Translations under genes and position numbers: made by a program
The notes under the pieces: model-generated
The model's database searches: none
What the model saw: only the letters and a program-made list of their open reading frames with translations
Told to the model about the DNA's origin: nothing
Shown: piece by piece, positions 1 to 12,886 of the stretch
Layout of the letters: every line of letters starts with the position of its first letter
Numbering within the stretch: the stretch's first letter is position 1
Assembly: GCA_023101725.1 (NCBI GenBank)
Contig: JALJCO010003049.1
Coordinates: 1 to 64,000 of the forward strand
Origin: Atherinomorus stipes
Taxonomy: Eukaryota > Chordata > Actinopteri > Atheriniformes > Atherinidae
Length of the DNA stretch: 64,000 bases
Direction: 5' to 3'

Positions 1-560
1 GCATCACACGTAGCAATTTTGGTGCAGATATCTGGTTTTATGCCAGAGTTATATCAGTTTCGTGTTTCATGGCGAGAAGGTCAACTTTCAGGCTCCGCCC
101 CCTCCACACGCTTGCAGATTTCTGAATGCAGAGCACAACTAGAAATCCCACATGCCTTGTGAACACAAAGAGACCATTGGGGTGACCGTACCATTTGTGG
201 TTTATGAGGAGTTAACGCAAATGCGACGTGAGTGAAACGCCAAAATGGCGACTTTGACCCAAAATGGCCGACTTCCTGTAGACCTGGCACCACGACGTTA
301 AGAGGCTTTTTTGTCCGCCCCGACATGTAGAACAAGTGTACCGAATTTCGTAAAGATCGGTGACATGCAGTTCTGGGGACCTTGCAAAAGGTGGCGCTAG
401 AGCTCAGTTTCGCCCGAGCGGTCACGAAAACGCCAAATTATGAAATTTTTCGATTTTAAATGGGGGGGTAGCCAAAATTTGGTGACTTTTTGAGCATGTT
501 CAGGCCCCCAAAAATGCAATTCATTTGACGGGAGAATAAGAATAATAAGAATAAGAATAA
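1..560. repeat. Array unit 0 (partial, C2 to microsatellite)
   Basis: The window opens inside C2 at GCATCACACGTAGCAATTTT and runs through the GAATAATAAGAATAAG microsatellite to the next A module. The array therefore extends beyond the left edge by an unknown amount. Confidence 0.9.
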
Positions 561-2538
561 TTAAAGCCGCAAGCGGCGATGAAGGCCCTCGCACCTCTGG
601 CGCCGCTCAGGCCTATGCACCGCGTAGTCTGTGTCATGTTCTACCAGTGTGCCGAATTTCATGGCGTTTGGTTGATGTGGTAGCTCAGAATGATCATTTG
701 AAGTTTGTGGGGGCGCTGTAGAGCCACATTTAACTTCAGGAACATTGTCCATGTAATTTTTTTCTCAGTGTGCTGAATTTCATGGTTTGGTTGATTGGGA
801 AAATGATATTTGAAGGTTTGTAGGGGGCGCTGTGGAGCCACATTTAAACTTCAGGAAATGTATCCATGTAATCCGTGTCATGTTCTACCAGTGTGCTGAA
901 TTTTATTGGCCTTTGGTTGATCGGGTCAGCCAAAATGATCATTTGAAGGTTTGTAGGGGGCGCTGTAGAGCCACATTGAAAATTCTGGAACATGTGTCCA
1001 TGTAAATGAGATCAGGTTATGAACATCATCATCTGTGCCAAGTTTGGTAGAGATCTGGCCATCCGTGTCTTATTTACAGGCACTTCCTGTCCCGAGGGGG
1101 CGGGGCTAAGGTGAAAACCGGAAATGGTCATATAGGTGTGTTCAGCATCTGACCAGCATCACACGTACCAAGTTTGGTGCAGATATCTGGTTTTATGCCA
1201 GAGTTATATGAGTGTCGTGTTTCATGGCGAGAAGGTCACCTTTTAGGCTCCGCCCCCTCCACACGCTTACAGATTTCTTAATGCAGAGCACAACTAGAAA
1301 TCTCACATGCCTTGTGAACAGAAAGAGACCATCGTGATGGCTGTACCATTAGCGGTCTCTGAGGAGTTAACGCAAATATGTCATCAAGAAATCGTCAGAA
1401 AAATGGCACTTTTTTCAAAATGGCCGACTTCCTGTCGTATTAATCCAAATGGTCCAAGAGGGTTTTTTGTAGGTCCTGACATGTTCTACCACTGTGCCAA
1501 ATTTCATGCTTGTGGGTCATTGTGGTGGGCGGGGCTGATCATTTGAAGATTTGTAGGGGGCGCTATTGAGCCATTTTTAAAGATTTCCGAAATATCTCCA
1601 CGTGAATGAGTTCAGGGGATGACCATCATCATCTGTAGCAAGTTTGGTGGAGATCGGACCTTTCTTTGTGTCATTTCCATGTACTTCCTGTTTCCATGGC
1701 GTTGGGCTGATATTCGCCATGGTTGCGTTTGGCGTATCGACTTGAGTTTTTTATTGTGGCATCGTGGAAGGGTTTGACACGTTTGGAAGCACTTTCAAAT
1801 CCATCGGCTTCATCATTGAAGTTCTGGACCCCAAACACTGAAAAGTGACACTTCCTGTCCCCAGGGGGCGGGGCTAAGGCGAAAACCGGAAATGGTCATA
1901 TAGGTGTGTTCAGCATCCGAGCCGGCATCATACGTAGCAATTTTGGTGCAGATATCTGGTGTTATGCCAGAGTTATATCAGTTTCGTGTTTCATGGCGAG
2001 AAGGTCAACTTTCAGGCTCCGCCCCCTCCACACGCTTGCAGATTTCTGAATGCAGAGCACAACTAGAAATCTCACATGCCTTCTGAACACAAAGAGACCA
2101 TCGGGGTGACCGTACCATTTGCGGTTTATGAGGAGTTAACGCAAATGCGACGTGAGTGAAACGCCAAAATGGCGACTTTGACCCAAAATGGCCGACTTCC
2201 TGTAGACCTGGCACCACGACGTTAAGAGGCTTTTTTGTCCGCCCCGACATGTAGAACAAGTGTACCGAATTTCGTAAAAATCGGTGACATGCAGTTCTGG
2301 GGACTCTTGCAAAAGGTGGCGCTAGAGCGCAGTTTTGCCCGAGCGGTCACGAAAACGCCAAAATACGAAATTTTTCAGATTTTAAATGGGGGGGTAGCCA
2401 AAATTTGGTGACTTTTTGAGCATGTTCAGGCCCCCAAAAATGCAATTCATTTGAGAGAAGAATAAGAATAATAAGAATAAGAATAATAAGCATTGCATTA
2501 CAATAGGCCTTCGCACCGCCTTCGGTGCTCGGGCCTAA
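561..2538. repeat. Array unit 1 (1978 bp, three B)
   Basis: Complete unit with A, three B monomers (the second shortened), bridge, C1, C2 and a D hairpin near 2504-2538. In C1 the marker before the CGTGTTTCATGG phrase reads GAGTGTCGTG. Confidence 0.9.
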
Positions 2539-4589
2539 TTAAAGCCGCAAGCGGCGATGAAGGCCCTCGCACCTCTGGCGCCGCTCAGGCCTATGCACCG
2601 CGTAGTCTGTGTCATGTTCTACCAGTGTGCCGAATTTCATGGCGTTTGGTTGATGTGTTAGCTCAGAATGATCATTTGAAGTTTTTAGGGGGAGCTGTAG
2701 AGCCCCATTTAAACTTCAGGAACACGTATCCATGGAATCTGTGTCATGTTCTACCAGTGTGCTGAATTTCATGGCCTTTGGTTGATCTGGCAGCCCAAAA
2801 TGATCATTTGAATGTTTGCAGGGGGCGCTGTAGAGCCACATATAAATTTCTGAAAGATCTGTCCATGTTCTACCAGTGTGTTGAATTTCATGGCCTTCGG
2901 TTGTTCTGGTAGCCCAAAATGATCATTTGAAGGTTTGTAGGGGGCGCTGTAGAGCCACATTTAAACTTCAGGAACACGTATCCATGGAATCCGTGTCATG
3001 TTCTACCAGTGTGCTGAATTTCATGGTCGTCGGTCGATCTGGTAGCCCAAAATGATCATTAGAAGGTTTGTAGGGGGCGCTGTAGAGCCACATTAAAAAT
3101 TCTGGAACATGTGTCCATGTAAATGAGATCAGGTTATGAACATCATCATCTGTGCCAAGTTTGATCAAGAGCTGGCCATCCGTGTCTCATTTACAGGCAC
3201 TTCCTGTCCGCAGGGGGCGGGGCTAAGGTGAAAACCGGAAATGGTCATATAGGTGTGTTCAGCATCTGACCAGCATCACACGTACCAAGTTTGGTGCAGA
3301 TATCTGGTCTTATGCCAGAGTTATATGAGTTTCGTGTTTCATGGCGAGAAGGTCACCTTTTAGGCTCCGCCCCCTCCACACGCTTACAGATTTCTTAATG
3401 CAGAGCACAACTAGAAATCTCACATGCCTTGTGAACACAAAGAGACCATCGTGATGGCTGTACCATTAGCGGTCTCTGAGGAGTTAACGCAAATATGTCA
3501 TCAAGAAATCGTCAGAAAAATGGCACTTTTTTTCAAAATGGCCGACTTCCTGTCGTATTAATCCAAATGGTCCAAGAGGGTTTTTTGTAGGTCCTGACAT
3601 GTTCTACCACTGTGCCAAATTTCATGCTTGTGGGTCATTGTGGTGGGCGGGGCTGATCATTTGAAGATTTGTAGGGGGCGCTATTGAGCCATTTTTAAAG
3701 ATATCCGAAATATCTCCACGTGAATGAGTTCAGGGGATGACCATCATCATCTGTAGCAAGTTTGGTGGAGATCGGACCTTTCTTTGTGTCATTTCCATGT
3801 ACTTCCTGTTTCCATGGCGTTGGGCTGATATTCGCCATGGTTGCGTTTGGCGTATCGACTTGAGTTTTTTATTGTGGCATCGTGGAAGGGTTTGACACGT
3901 TTGGAAGCACTTTCAAATCCATCGGCTTCATCATTGAAGTTCTGGACCCCAAGCACTGGAAAGTGACACTTCCTGTCGCCAGGGGGCGGGGCTAAGGCGA
4001 AAACCGGAAATGGTCATATAGGTGTGTTCAGCATCCGGCCGCCGTCATATATCGCAATTTTGGTGCATATATCTGGTTTAATGCCAGAGTTATATCAGTT
4101 TCATGGCGGGAAGGCCAACTTTGAGGCTCCGCCCCCTCCACACGCTTACAGATTTCTGAATGCAGAGCACAACTAGAAATCTCACATGCCTTGTGAACAC
4201 AAAGAGACCATCGGGGTGACCGTACCATTTGCGGTTTGTGAGGAGTTAACGCAAATGCGACGTGAGTAAAACGCCAAAATGGCGACTTTGACCCAAAATG
4301 GCCGACTTCCTGTAGACCTGGCACCACGACGTTAAGAGGCTTTTTTGTCCGCCCCGACATGTAGAACAAGTGTACCGAGTTTCGTAAAAATCGGTGACAT
4401 GCAGTTCTGGGGACCTTGCAAAAGGTGGCGCTAGAGCTCAGTTTTGCCCGAGCGGTCACGAAAATGCCAAATTATGAAATTTTTCGATTTTAAATGGGGG
4501 GGTAGCCAAAATTTGGTGACTTTTCGAGCATGTTCAGGCCCCCAAAAATGCAATTCATTTGACGGAGAGAATAATAATAAGAATAATAA
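2539..4589. repeat. Array unit 2 (2051 bp, four B)
   Basis: Complete four-B unit including the GAAAGATCTGTCC variant monomer. C1 carries a seven-T run at 3527-3533 where most copies have six, and the GAGTTTCGTG marker. There is no D hairpin; a microsatellite joins directly to the next A. Confidence 0.9.
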
Positions 4590-7456
4590 TTAAAGCCGCA
4601 AGCGGCGATGAAGGCCTTCGCACCTCGGCAAAAAAAAAAAAGAAAAAAGCGGCGATGGGCCCTCGCACCTCTGGCGCCGCTCAGGCCTATGCACCGCGTA
4701 GTCCGTGTCATGTTGTACCAGTGTGCCGTATTTCATGGCGTTTGGTTGATGTGTTAGCTCAGAATGATTATTTGAATGTTTGTAGGGGGCGCTGTAGAGC
4801 CACATTTACACTTCAGGAACACGTCTCAATGTTATCTGTGTCCTGTTCTACCAGTGTGCTGAATTTCATGGCCTTTGGTTGATCTGGTAGCCCAAAATGA
4901 TCATTTGAATGTTTGCAGGGGGCGCTGTAGAGCCACATATAAATTTCTGAAAGATCTGTCCATGTTCTACCAGTGTGTTGAATTTCATGGCCTTCGGTTG
5001 TTCTGGTAGCCCAAAATGATCATTTGAAGGTTTGTAGGGGGCGCTGTAGAGCCACATTTAAACTTCAGGAACACGTGTCCATGTAATCCGTGTCATGTTC
5101 TACCAGTGTGCTGAATTTCATGGTCTTCGGTTGATCTGGTAGGCCAAAATGATCATTTGAAGGTTTGTAGGGGGCGCTGTAGAGCCACATTAAAAATTCT
5201 GGAACATGTGTCCATGTAAATGAGATCAGGTTATGAACATCATCATCTGTGCCAAGTTTGATCGAGATCTGGCCATCCGTGTCTTATTTACAGGCACTTC
5301 CTGTCCGGAGGGGGCGGGGCTAAGGTGAAAACCGGAAATGGTCATATAGGTGTGTTCAGCATCTGACCAGCATCACACGTACCAAGTTTGGTGCAGATAT
5401 CTGGTTTTATGCCAGAGTTATATGAGTTTCGTGTTTCATGGCGAGAAGGTCACCTTTTAGGCTCCGCCCCCTCCACACGCTTACAGATTTCTTAATGCAG
5501 AGCACAACTAGAAATCTCACATGCCTTGTGAACACAAAGAGACCATCGTGATGGCTGTACCATTAGCGGTCTCTGAGGAGTTAACGCAAATATGTCATCA
5601 AGAAATCGTCAGAAAAATGGCACTTTTTTCAAAATGGCCGACTTCCTGTCGTATTAATCCAAATGGTCCAAGAGGGTTTTTTGTAGGTCCTGACATGTTC
5701 TACCACTGTGCCAAATTTCATGCTTGTGGGTCATTGTGGTGGGCGGGGCTGATCATTTGAAGATTTGTAGGGGGCGCTATTGAGCCATTTTTAAAGATAT
5801 CCGAAATATCTCCACGTGAATGAGTTCAGGGGATGACCATCATCATCTGTAGCAAGTTTGGTGGAGATCGGACCTTTCTTTGTGTCATTTCCATGTACTT
5901 CCTGTTTCCATGGCGTTGGGCTGATATTCGCCATGGTTACGTTTGGCGTATCGACTTGAGTTTTTTATTGTGGCATCGTGGAAGGGTTTGACACGTTTGG
6001 AAGCACTTTCAAATCCATCGGCTTCATCATTGAAGTTCTGGACCCCAAACACTGAAAAGTGACACTTCCTGTCCCCAGGGGGCGGGGCTAAGGCGAAAAC
6101 CGGAAATGGTCATATAGGTGTGTTCAGCATCTGACCAGCATCACACGTACCAAGTTTGGTGCAGATATCTGGTTTTATGCCAGAGTTATATGAGTGTCGT
6201 GTTTCATGGCGAGAAGGTCACCTTTTAGGCTCCGCCCCCTCCACACGCTTACAGATTTCTTAATGCAGAGCACAACTAGAAATCTCACATGCCTTGTGAA
6301 CACAAAGAGACCATCGTGATGGCTGTACCATTAGCGGTCTCTGAGGAGTTAACGCAAATATGTCATCAAGAAATCGTCAGAAAAATGGCACTTTTTTCAA
6401 AATGGCCGACTTCCTGTCGTATTAATCCAAATGGTCCAAGAGGGTTTTTTGTAGGTCCTGACATGTTCTACCACTGTGCCAAATTTCATGCTTGTGGGTC
6501 ATTGTGGTGGGCGGGGCTGATCATTTGAAGATTTGTAGGGGGCGCTATTGAGCCATTTTTAAAGATATCCTAAATATCTCCACGTGAATGAGTTCAGGGG
6601 ATGACCATCATCATCTGTAGCAAGTTTGGTGGAGATCGGACCTTTCTTTGTGTCATTTCCATGTACTTCCTGTTTCCATGGCGTTGGGCTGATATTCGCC
6701 ATGGTTGCGTTTGGCGTATCGACTTGAGTTTTTTATTGTGGCATCGTGGAAGGGTTTGACACGTTTGGAAGCACTTTCAAATCCATCGGCTTCATCATTG
6801 AAGTTCTGGACCCCAAACACTGAAAAGTGACACTTCCTGTCCCCAGGGGGCGGGGCTAAGGCGAAAACCGGAAATGGTCATATAGGTGTGTTCAGCATCT
6901 GACCAGCATCACACGTAGCAATTTTGGTGCAGATATCTGGTTTTATGCCCGAGTTATATCAGTTTCGTGTTTCATGGCGAGAAGGTCAACTTTCAGGCTC
7001 CGCCCCCTCCACACGCTTGCAGATTTCTGAATGCAGAGCACAACTAGAAATCTCACATGCCTTCTGAACACAAAGAGACCATCGGGGTGACCGTACCATT
7101 TGCGGTTTATGAGGAGTTAACGCAAATGCGACGTGAGTGAAACGCCAAAATGGCGACTTTGACCCAAAATGGCCGACTTCCTGTAGACCTGGCACCACGA
7201 CGTTAAGAGGCTTTTTTGTCCGCCCCGACATGTAGAACAAGTGTACCGAATTTCGTAAAGATCGGTGACATGCAGTTCTGGGGACCTTGCAAAAGGTGGC
7301 GCTAGAGCGCAGTTTTGCCCGAGCGGTCACGAAAACGCCAAAATACGAAATTTTTCGATTTTAAATGGGGGGGTAGCCAAAATTTGGTGACTTTTCGAGC
7401 ATGTTCAGGCCCCCAAAAATGCAATTCATTTGACGGGAGAATAATAATAATAAGAA
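4590..7456. repeat. Array unit 3 (2867 bp, four B, doubled C1)
   Basis: Module A is itself partly duplicated around an A-rich patch (4628-4647). Four B monomers follow, then two tandem C1 copies 768 bp apart, then C2. The two C1 copies carry different markers (GAGTTTCGTG, then GAGTGTCGTG), so they derive from different unit types joined by recombination. Confidence 0.9.
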
Positions 7457-9598
7457 TTAAAGCCGCAAGCGGCGATGAAGGCCCTCGCACCTCTGGCGCC
7501 GCTCAGGCCTATGCACCGCGTAGTCTGTGTCATGTTCTACCAGTGTGCTGAATTTCATGGCGTTTGGTTGATGTGTTAGCTCAGAATGATCATTTGAAGG
7601 TTTGTAGGGGGCGCTGTAGAGCCACATTTAAACTTCAGGAACACGTATCCATGGAATCCGTGTCATGTTCTACTAGTGTGCTGAATTTCATGGCCTTTGG
7701 TTGTTCTGGTGGCCAACATGATCATTTGAATGTTTGAGGGGGCGCTGTCGAGCCACATATAAATTTCTGAAAGATCTGTCCATGTTCTACCAGTGTGTTG
7801 AATTTCATGGCCTTCGGTTGTTCTGGTAGCCCAAAATGATCATTTGAAGGTTTGCAGGGGGCGCTGTCGAGCCACATATAAATTTCTGGAACACGTGTCC
7901 ATGTAATCCGTGTCATGTTCTACCAGTGTGCTGAATTTCATGGCCTTCGGTTGATCTGGTAGGCCAAAATGATCATTTGAAGGTTTGTAGGGGGCGCTGT
8001 AGAGCCACATTAAAAATTCTGGAACATGTGTCCATGTAAATGACATCAGGTTATGAACATCATCATCTTTGCCAAGTTTGATAGAGATCTGGCCATCCGT
8101 GTCTTATTTACAGGCACTTCCTGTCCGGAGGGGGCGGGGCTAAGGTGAAAACCGGAAATGGTCATATAGGTGTGTTCAGCATCTGACCAGCATCACACGT
8201 ACCAAGTTTGGTGCAGATATCTGGTTTTATGCCAGAGTTATATGAGTTTCGTGTTTCATGGCGAGAAGGTCACCTTTTAGGCTCCGCCCCCTCCACACGC
8301 TTACAGATTTCTTAATGCAGAGCACAACTAGAAATCTCACATGCCTTGTGAACACAAAGAGACCATCGTGATGGCTGTACCATTAGCGGTCTCTGAGGAG
8401 TTAACGCAAATATGTCATCAAGAAATCGTCAGAAAAATGGCACTTTTTTTCAAAATGGCCGACTTCCTGTCGTATTAATCCAAATGGTCCAAGAGGGTTT
8501 TTTGTAGGTCCTGACATGTTCTACCACTGTGCCAAATTTCATGCTTGTGGGTCATTGTGGTGGGCGGGGCTGATCATTTGAAGATTTGTAGGGGGCGCTA
8601 TTGAGCCATTTTTAAAGATATCCAAAATATCTCCACGTGAATGAGTTCAGGGGATGACCATCATCATCTGTAGCAAGTTTGGTGGAGATCGGACCTTTCT
8701 TTGTGTCATTTCCATGTACTTCCTGTTTCCATGGCGTTGGGCTGATATTCGCCATGGTTGCGTTTGGCGTATCGACTTGAGTTTTTTATTGTGGCATCGT
8801 GGAAGGGTTTGACACGTTTGGAAGCACTTTCAAATCCATCGGCTTCATCATTGAAGTTCTGGACCCCAAACACTGAAAAGTGACACTTCCTGGCGCCAGG
8901 GGGCGGGGCTAAGGCGAAAACCGGAAATGGTCATATAGGTGTGTTCAGCATCTGACCGGCATCATACGTAGCAATTTTGGTGCAGATATCTGGTTTTATG
9001 CCAGAGTTATATCAGTTTCGTGTTTCATGGCGAGAAGGTCAACTTTCAGGCTCCGCCCCCTCCACACGCTTACAGATTTCTGAATGCAGAGCACAACTAG
9101 AAATCTCACATGCCTTCTGAACACAAAGAGACCATCGGGGTGACCGTACCATTTGCGGTTTATGAGGAGTTAACGCAAATGCGACGTGAGTGAAACGCCA
9201 AAATGGCGACTTTGACCCAAAATGGCCGACTTCCTGTAGACCTGGCACCACGACGTTAAGAGGCTTTTTTGTCCGCCCCGACATGTAGAACAAGTGTACC
9301 GAATTTCGTAAAGATCGGTGACATGCAGTTCTGGGGACCTTGCAAAAGGTGGCGCTAGAGCGCAGTTTTGCCCGAGCGGTCACGAAAACGCCAAATTATG
9401 AAATTTTTCGATTTTAAATGGGGGGTAGCCAAAATTTGGTGACTTTTGAGCATGTTCAGGCCCCCAAAAATGCAATTCATTTGAGAGGGAGAATAATAAT
9501 AATAATAAACGAAGAATGAATGGTGGCGGCTCGGCTAATAAACGGAAGTGATTACAATAGGCCTTCGCACCGCCTTCGGTGCTCGGGCCTAATAAGAA
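7457..9598. repeat. Array unit 4 (2142 bp, four B)
   Basis: Four-B unit with the seven-T run at 8444-8450. Before the closing D hairpin (9557-9592) is a unique 30-40 bp insertion around GGTGGCGGCTCGGCTAATAA. Confidence 0.9.
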
Positions 9599-11400
9599 TT
9601 AAAGCCGCAAGCGGCGATGAAGGCCCTCGCACCTCTGGCGCCGCTCAGGCCTATGCACCGCGTAGTCCGTGTCATGTTCTACCAGTGTGCCGAATTTCAT
9701 GGCGTTTGGTTGATGTGTTAGCTCAAAATGATGATTTGAAGGTTTGTAGGGGGCGCTGTAGAGCCACATTTAAACTTCAGGAACACGTATCCATGTAATC
9801 CGTGTCATGTTCTACCAGTGTGCTGAATTTCATGGCCTTCGGTTGATCTGGTAGGCCAAAATGATCATTTGAAGGTTTGTAGGGGGCGCTATAGAGCCAC
9901 ATTGAAAATTCTGGAACATGTGTCCATGTAAATGAGATCAGGTTATGAACATCATCATCTGTGCCAAGTTTGATCGAGATCTGGCCATCCGTGTGTTATT
10001 TACAGGCACTTCCTGTCCGGAGGGGGCGGGGCTAAGGTGAAAACCGGAAATGGTCATATAGGTGTGTTCAGCATCTGACCAGCATCACACGTACCAAGTT
10101 TGGTGCAGATATCTGGTTTTATGCCAGAGTTATATGAGTGTCGTGTTTCATGGCGAGAAGGTCACCTTTTAGGCTCCGCCCCCTCCACACGCTTACAGAT
10201 TTCTTAATGCAGAGCACAACTAGAAATCTCACATGCCTTGTGAACACAAAGAGACCATCGTGATGGCTGTACCATTAGCGGTCTCTGAGGAGTTAACGCA
10301 AATATGTCATCAAGAAATCGTCAGAAAAATGGCACTTTTTTCAAAATGGCCGACTTCCTGTCGTATTAATCCAAATGGTCCAAGAGGGTTTTTTGTAGGT
10401 CCTGATATGTTCTACCACTGTGCCAAATTTCATGCTTGTGGGTCATTGTGGTGGGCGGGGCTGATCATTTGAAGATTTGTAGGGGGCGCTATTGAGCCAT
10501 TTTTAAAGATATCCAAAATATGTCCACGTGAATGAGTTCAGGGGATGACCATCATCATCTGTAGCAAGTTTGGTGGAGATCGGACCTTTCTTTGTGTCAT
10601 TTCCATGTACTTCCTGTTTCCATGGCGTTGGGCTGATATTCGCCATGGTTGCGTTTGGCGTATCGACTTGAGTTTTTTATTGTGGCATCGTGGAAGGGTT
10701 TGACACGTTTGGAAGCACTTTCAAATCCATCGGCTTCATCAATGAAGTTCTGGACCCCAAGCACTGAAAAGTGACACTTCCTGTCGCCAGGGGGCGGGGC
10801 TAAGGCGAAAACCGGAAATGGTCATATAGGTGTGTTCAGCATCTGACCAGCATCACACGTAGCAATTTTGGTGCAGATATCTGGTTTTATGCCAGAGTTA
10901 TATCAGTTTCGTGTTTCATGGCGAGAAGGTCAACTTTGAGGCTCCGCCCCCTCCACACGCTTGCAGATTTCTGAATGCAGAGCACAACTAGAAATGTCAC
11001 ATGCCTTCTGAACACAAAGAGACCATCGGGATGACCGTACCATTTGCGGTTTATGAGGAGTTAACGCAAATGCGACGTGAGTGAAACGCCAAAATGGCGA
11101 CTTTGACCCAAAATGGCCGACTTCCTGTAGACCTGGCACCACGACGTTAAGAGGCTTTTTTGTCCGCCCCGACATGTAGAACAAGTGTACCGAGTTTCGT
11201 AAAAATCGGTGACATGCAGTTCTGGGGACCTTGCAAAAGGTGGCGCTAGAGCGCAGTTTTGCCCGAGCGGTCACGAAAACGCCAAATTATGAAATTTTTC
11301 GATTTTAAATGGGGGGTAGCCAAAATTTGGTGACTTTTTGAGCATGTTCAGGCCCCCAAAAATGCAATTCATTTGACAGGAGAAAAATAATAACGAAGAA
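9599..11400. repeat. Array unit 5 (1802 bp, two B)
   Basis: Compact two-B unit with all modules except D. It begins the run of two-B units that continues to about 33 kb. Confidence 0.9.
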
Positions 11401-12886
11401 TTAAAGCCGCAAGCGGCGATGAAGGCCCTCGCTCCTCAGGCGCCGCTCCGGCCTATGCACCGCCTCCCTCAGTCCCCCTTACCCTAACTTGAAGGAATTT
11501 GTGCCAACTCAGGGGTTTAATAGGAATGTAAGTGATTATGTAGGCCGAAGAAGTCACTTCCTGTTTTAGGGGGCGTGGCCATGACGTCATCACATCATGT
11601 GAAACAGTTAAGGTATTCCTGTCATATCTGTGCAAGTTTGGTGGATCTGCCCATCTGTGTGTCATTTAAGGCACTTCCTGTCATAGGGGGGGGGCTAAGG
11701 CAAAAAGGAATTATTAGTAGATGTAGCATAATAGGGGGAATACTGGTTTTTTCAGAGTTATATTTTAAAGTAGGGGGGCACAGAGTATTTTCAGATTGGC
11801 AATATATCTATGTGATAGGGGGCTAAGGAGGCTTTTTTGTCATTTAGTTTGTAGGGTGGGGTGCATGGTTGCGTTGGGTAGATTGGTTTTTTATGTGGGT
11901 GGAAGGGTTTGACAGTGGAGCACTCAAGGGCATGGGCCAACTGAAAGTGACACTTCCTGTCCCAGGGGGCGGGGCTAAGGCGAAAACCGGAAATGGTCAT
12001 ATAGGTGTGTTCAGCATCTGACCAGCATCACACGCAGCAATTTTGGTGCAGATATTGGTTTTATGCCAGAGTTATATCAGTTTCGTGTTTCATGGCGAGA
12101 AGGTCAACTTTAGGCTCCGCTCCACACGCTGCAGATTTCTGAAGAGAGCACAACTAGAAATCCACATGCCTTGTACACAAAAGACAGGGGTGACCGTACA
12201 TGGGTTGAGGAAGCAAAGACGTGAGTAAACGCCAAAATGGCGACTTTGACCAAAAGGCCGACTTCTGTAGACCTGGCACCACGACGTTAAGAGGCTTTTT
12301 TGTGCCGACATGTAGAAGTGTAGGTTGTAGGGAAGGGGGGAAAAGGTGGGTGAGTTTTGGAGGGGGGAAAAAGGGGGAAAGTGTGAGAGAGGCCAAAAGA
12401 TATGTAGAGAAAAATAAGAATAATAATAAAAGGCAAGGGGTGGGCCCTCGTGGGCCGCTCCGGCCTTGCCCGCCCCTCGCCCTCCTTGAAGGAATGGGGG
12501 GGTTAAGGGAAGTGTGGGAAGGGTGGGGGGGGGGGTGGAGGGGTTGTGGGGGGGGGGGGGGGTAGGAGGTGGGGTGAAGGGGGGTTAGAGGGGGGGGTTT
12601 TTGAAGATAGGAATAGTTGGGGGGTGTTGGTGGGGTCTTGTGTCTGTTGGGGGGGTGTGGGGGGTTTTTGTGGTGGGGTTTGGGGTGGTGGGGTGAGGGG
12701 GGGGGGGGGAGGGGGGGGGGTTTTGGTTGGGGAGGGTAGGGGGGGGAGGAGGGGGGTGGGGGGGGGGGGTGATGGTTGTTGGTTGGGTTGTGGGGGTTGG
12801 GGGGGGGTGAAGGGGGGTTTGGGGGTGAAGAATAAAGATGGGGGGAATGGGGGTGAGGCCAGAAATGAGGGAGAAAAAATAATATA
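11401..12886. repeat. Array unit 6 (degraded, 1486 bp)
   Basis: A is recognisable. The expected landmarks then appear in order but with many small deletions and substitutions (ACTTCCTGTT, GCAAGTTTGGTGGATC, GGAAGGGTTTGACA). C2 is partly readable at 11945-12310. From 12310 to 12886 the sequence is mostly runs of G with T. Confidence 0.75.
12310..12886. other. G-rich low-complexity block in degraded unit
   Basis: Long runs of G with occasional T and A on the plus strand, with almost no C apart from a short patch at 12445-12490 resembling module A. The long proline-rich ORF on the opposite strand is a by-product. This could be a genuine G-tract array or a failed consensus of a tandem repeat. Confidence 0.7.

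Noticed and set aside
561..600. Possible CRISPR-like or integron-like repeat reading of the A hairpin
   Set aside because: The repeats are over 1.8 kb apart with near-identical content between them, and the surrounding gene is an intron-containing vertebrate gene. There are no spacers or cas genes.
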